From Candidatus Reidiella endopervernicosa (GTDB taxonomy: Bacteria > Pseudomonadota > Gammaproteobacteria > GCF-013343005), in the NCBI RefSeq assembly GCF_013343005.1, contig NZ_CP054491.1, positions 1,054,001 to 1,118,000 of the forward strand: a DNA stretch of 64,000 bases, given 5' to 3'. Below, in pieces: positions 63,649 to 64,000 of the stretch. Within the stretch, counting starts at the first letter, position 1. Each line of letters begins with the position of its first letter. The position numbers were made by a program, and so were the translations under genes. The notes beneath the pieces are model-generated. The model was given only the letters and a program-made list of their open reading frames with translations, was not told the origin of the DNA and ran no database searches.

Positions 63649-64000
63649 ATGTTTCTGATTCGCTTCTCAATCAACAATCCACTCATCACCAACCTGATGT
63701 TGGCACTGGTGCTTATCGCCGGGGTGCTTGCCTGGTATGCGATGCCGCAGGAGATGTTCCCCTCGATCGAACTCGACAAGGCGAGCATTCGCACCGTCTT
63801 TGAAGGCGCCTCACCCGAGGAGGTAGAGCGGCAGATCTCGATCCCGATCGAGGAGGAGTTCGACGCGATGGCCGATATCGATGTGATCACCTCGAGCAGT
63901 AATGAGGGGATCTCCACCATCACCATCGAACTCAAATCGGGCAGCGATGTTGATGAGTTTATGCGCGAGGCGCAGAGCGCACTCGATCAGGTGACCGATC
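63649..64000 (+). CDS. RND efflux transporter, N-terminal part (continues past the window)
   Basis: 117 codons are seen without a stop. MFLIRFSINNPLITNLMLALVLIAG forms the first helix, then PQEMFPSIELDKASIRTVFEGASPEEVE and ISIPIEEEFDAM, the standard porter opening of AcrB-type pumps, as in the 31.6 kb paralogue (VERYPQVNFGKVLISSFYPGASPSDVE). Full length would be about 1000 residues. It should form a pair with the adaptor just upstream. Confidence 0.9.
   Translation, partial: MFLIRFSINNPLITNLMLALVLIAGVLAWYAMPQEMFPSIELDKASIRTVFEGASPEEVERQISIPIEEEFDAMADIDVITSSSNEGISTITIELKSGSDVDEFMREAQSALDQVTD

Noticed and set aside
1-64000. tRNA, rRNA, prophage or insertion-sequence transposase genes
   Set aside because: None was recognised; no transposase motif or tRNA-like cloverleaf stood out, though a tRNA scan could not be run.

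Overview
The window is a 64 kb chromosomal stretch of a gammaproteobacterium. The evidence is gene order: cyclo-ligase, 6S RNA, zapA, zapB-like, ygfB, pepP, ubiH, ubiI-like and gcvTHP lie together as in enterobacteria, lptD-surA-pdxA-ksgA form the usual envelope cluster, and lgt lies near thyA and folA. Ubiquinone hydroxylases, c-type cytochromes and RND pumps suit a respiring Gram-negative cell. No phototrophy, sulfur-oxidation or symbiosis gene is present, so I do not name a genus.

Layout. 0-17 kb: end of ilvA, a histone H1-like protein, folate/6S RNA/cell-division genes, ubiquinone hydroxylases, the glycine cleavage operon, dgkA, two DUF5666-like lipoproteins flanking a DUF6502-like gene, and a PfkB sugar/nucleoside kinase. 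17-29.5 kb: a haem-bearing GGDEF-EAL protein, a YyaL-type protein, a lipid-linked glycosyltransferase operon whose ArnT-like and PAP2 members are damaged, rlmI, and an FHA protein paired with a trypsin-like protease. 29.6-37 kb: a TetR-controlled RND pump, a glycosyltransferase and a thioredoxin-domain protein. 37-49.5 kb: FkbM methyltransferase, damaged small genes, lgt, GST, thyA-folA, apaH/apaG, glucokinase and phosphogluconolactonase, and a GlcG-like protein. 49.5-56.5 kb: ComFB, UspA, and an EnvZ/OmpR-type two-component system divergent from a cytochrome/outer-membrane-protein cluster. 56.7-64 kb: ksgA-pdxA-surA-lptD and the start of a second RND system.

The most striking observation is a roughly 270-280 bp structured element in five copies (22.0, 29.7, 35.3, 48.9 and 54.6 kb). 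Four copies interrupt protein genes (TetR regulator, family 2 glycosyltransferase, GlcG-like protein, outer-membrane transporter) and the fifth is in the leader of a gene cluster. All five lie on the + strand, in the same sense as the interrupted or following gene. One boundary rule (a C, then GCTGACC...GACTCC(C), then a purine) joins the two halves in phase in all four genes, with no target-site duplication. The 3' part can fold into nested stems, and one stem position varies between copies so that pairing is kept (T-A versus C-G). I found no group I or group II intron hallmarks and no terminal inverted repeats. It is either a non-autonomous mobile element that inserts without duplication or an intron-like intervening sequence removed from RNA.

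Several genes also carry single-base frameshifts (second DUF5666 gene, TetR gene, response regulator, transporter, DUF2059-like gene and its neighbour), and 24.6-25.8 kb is scrambled. From sequence alone I cannot tell gene decay from consensus errors.
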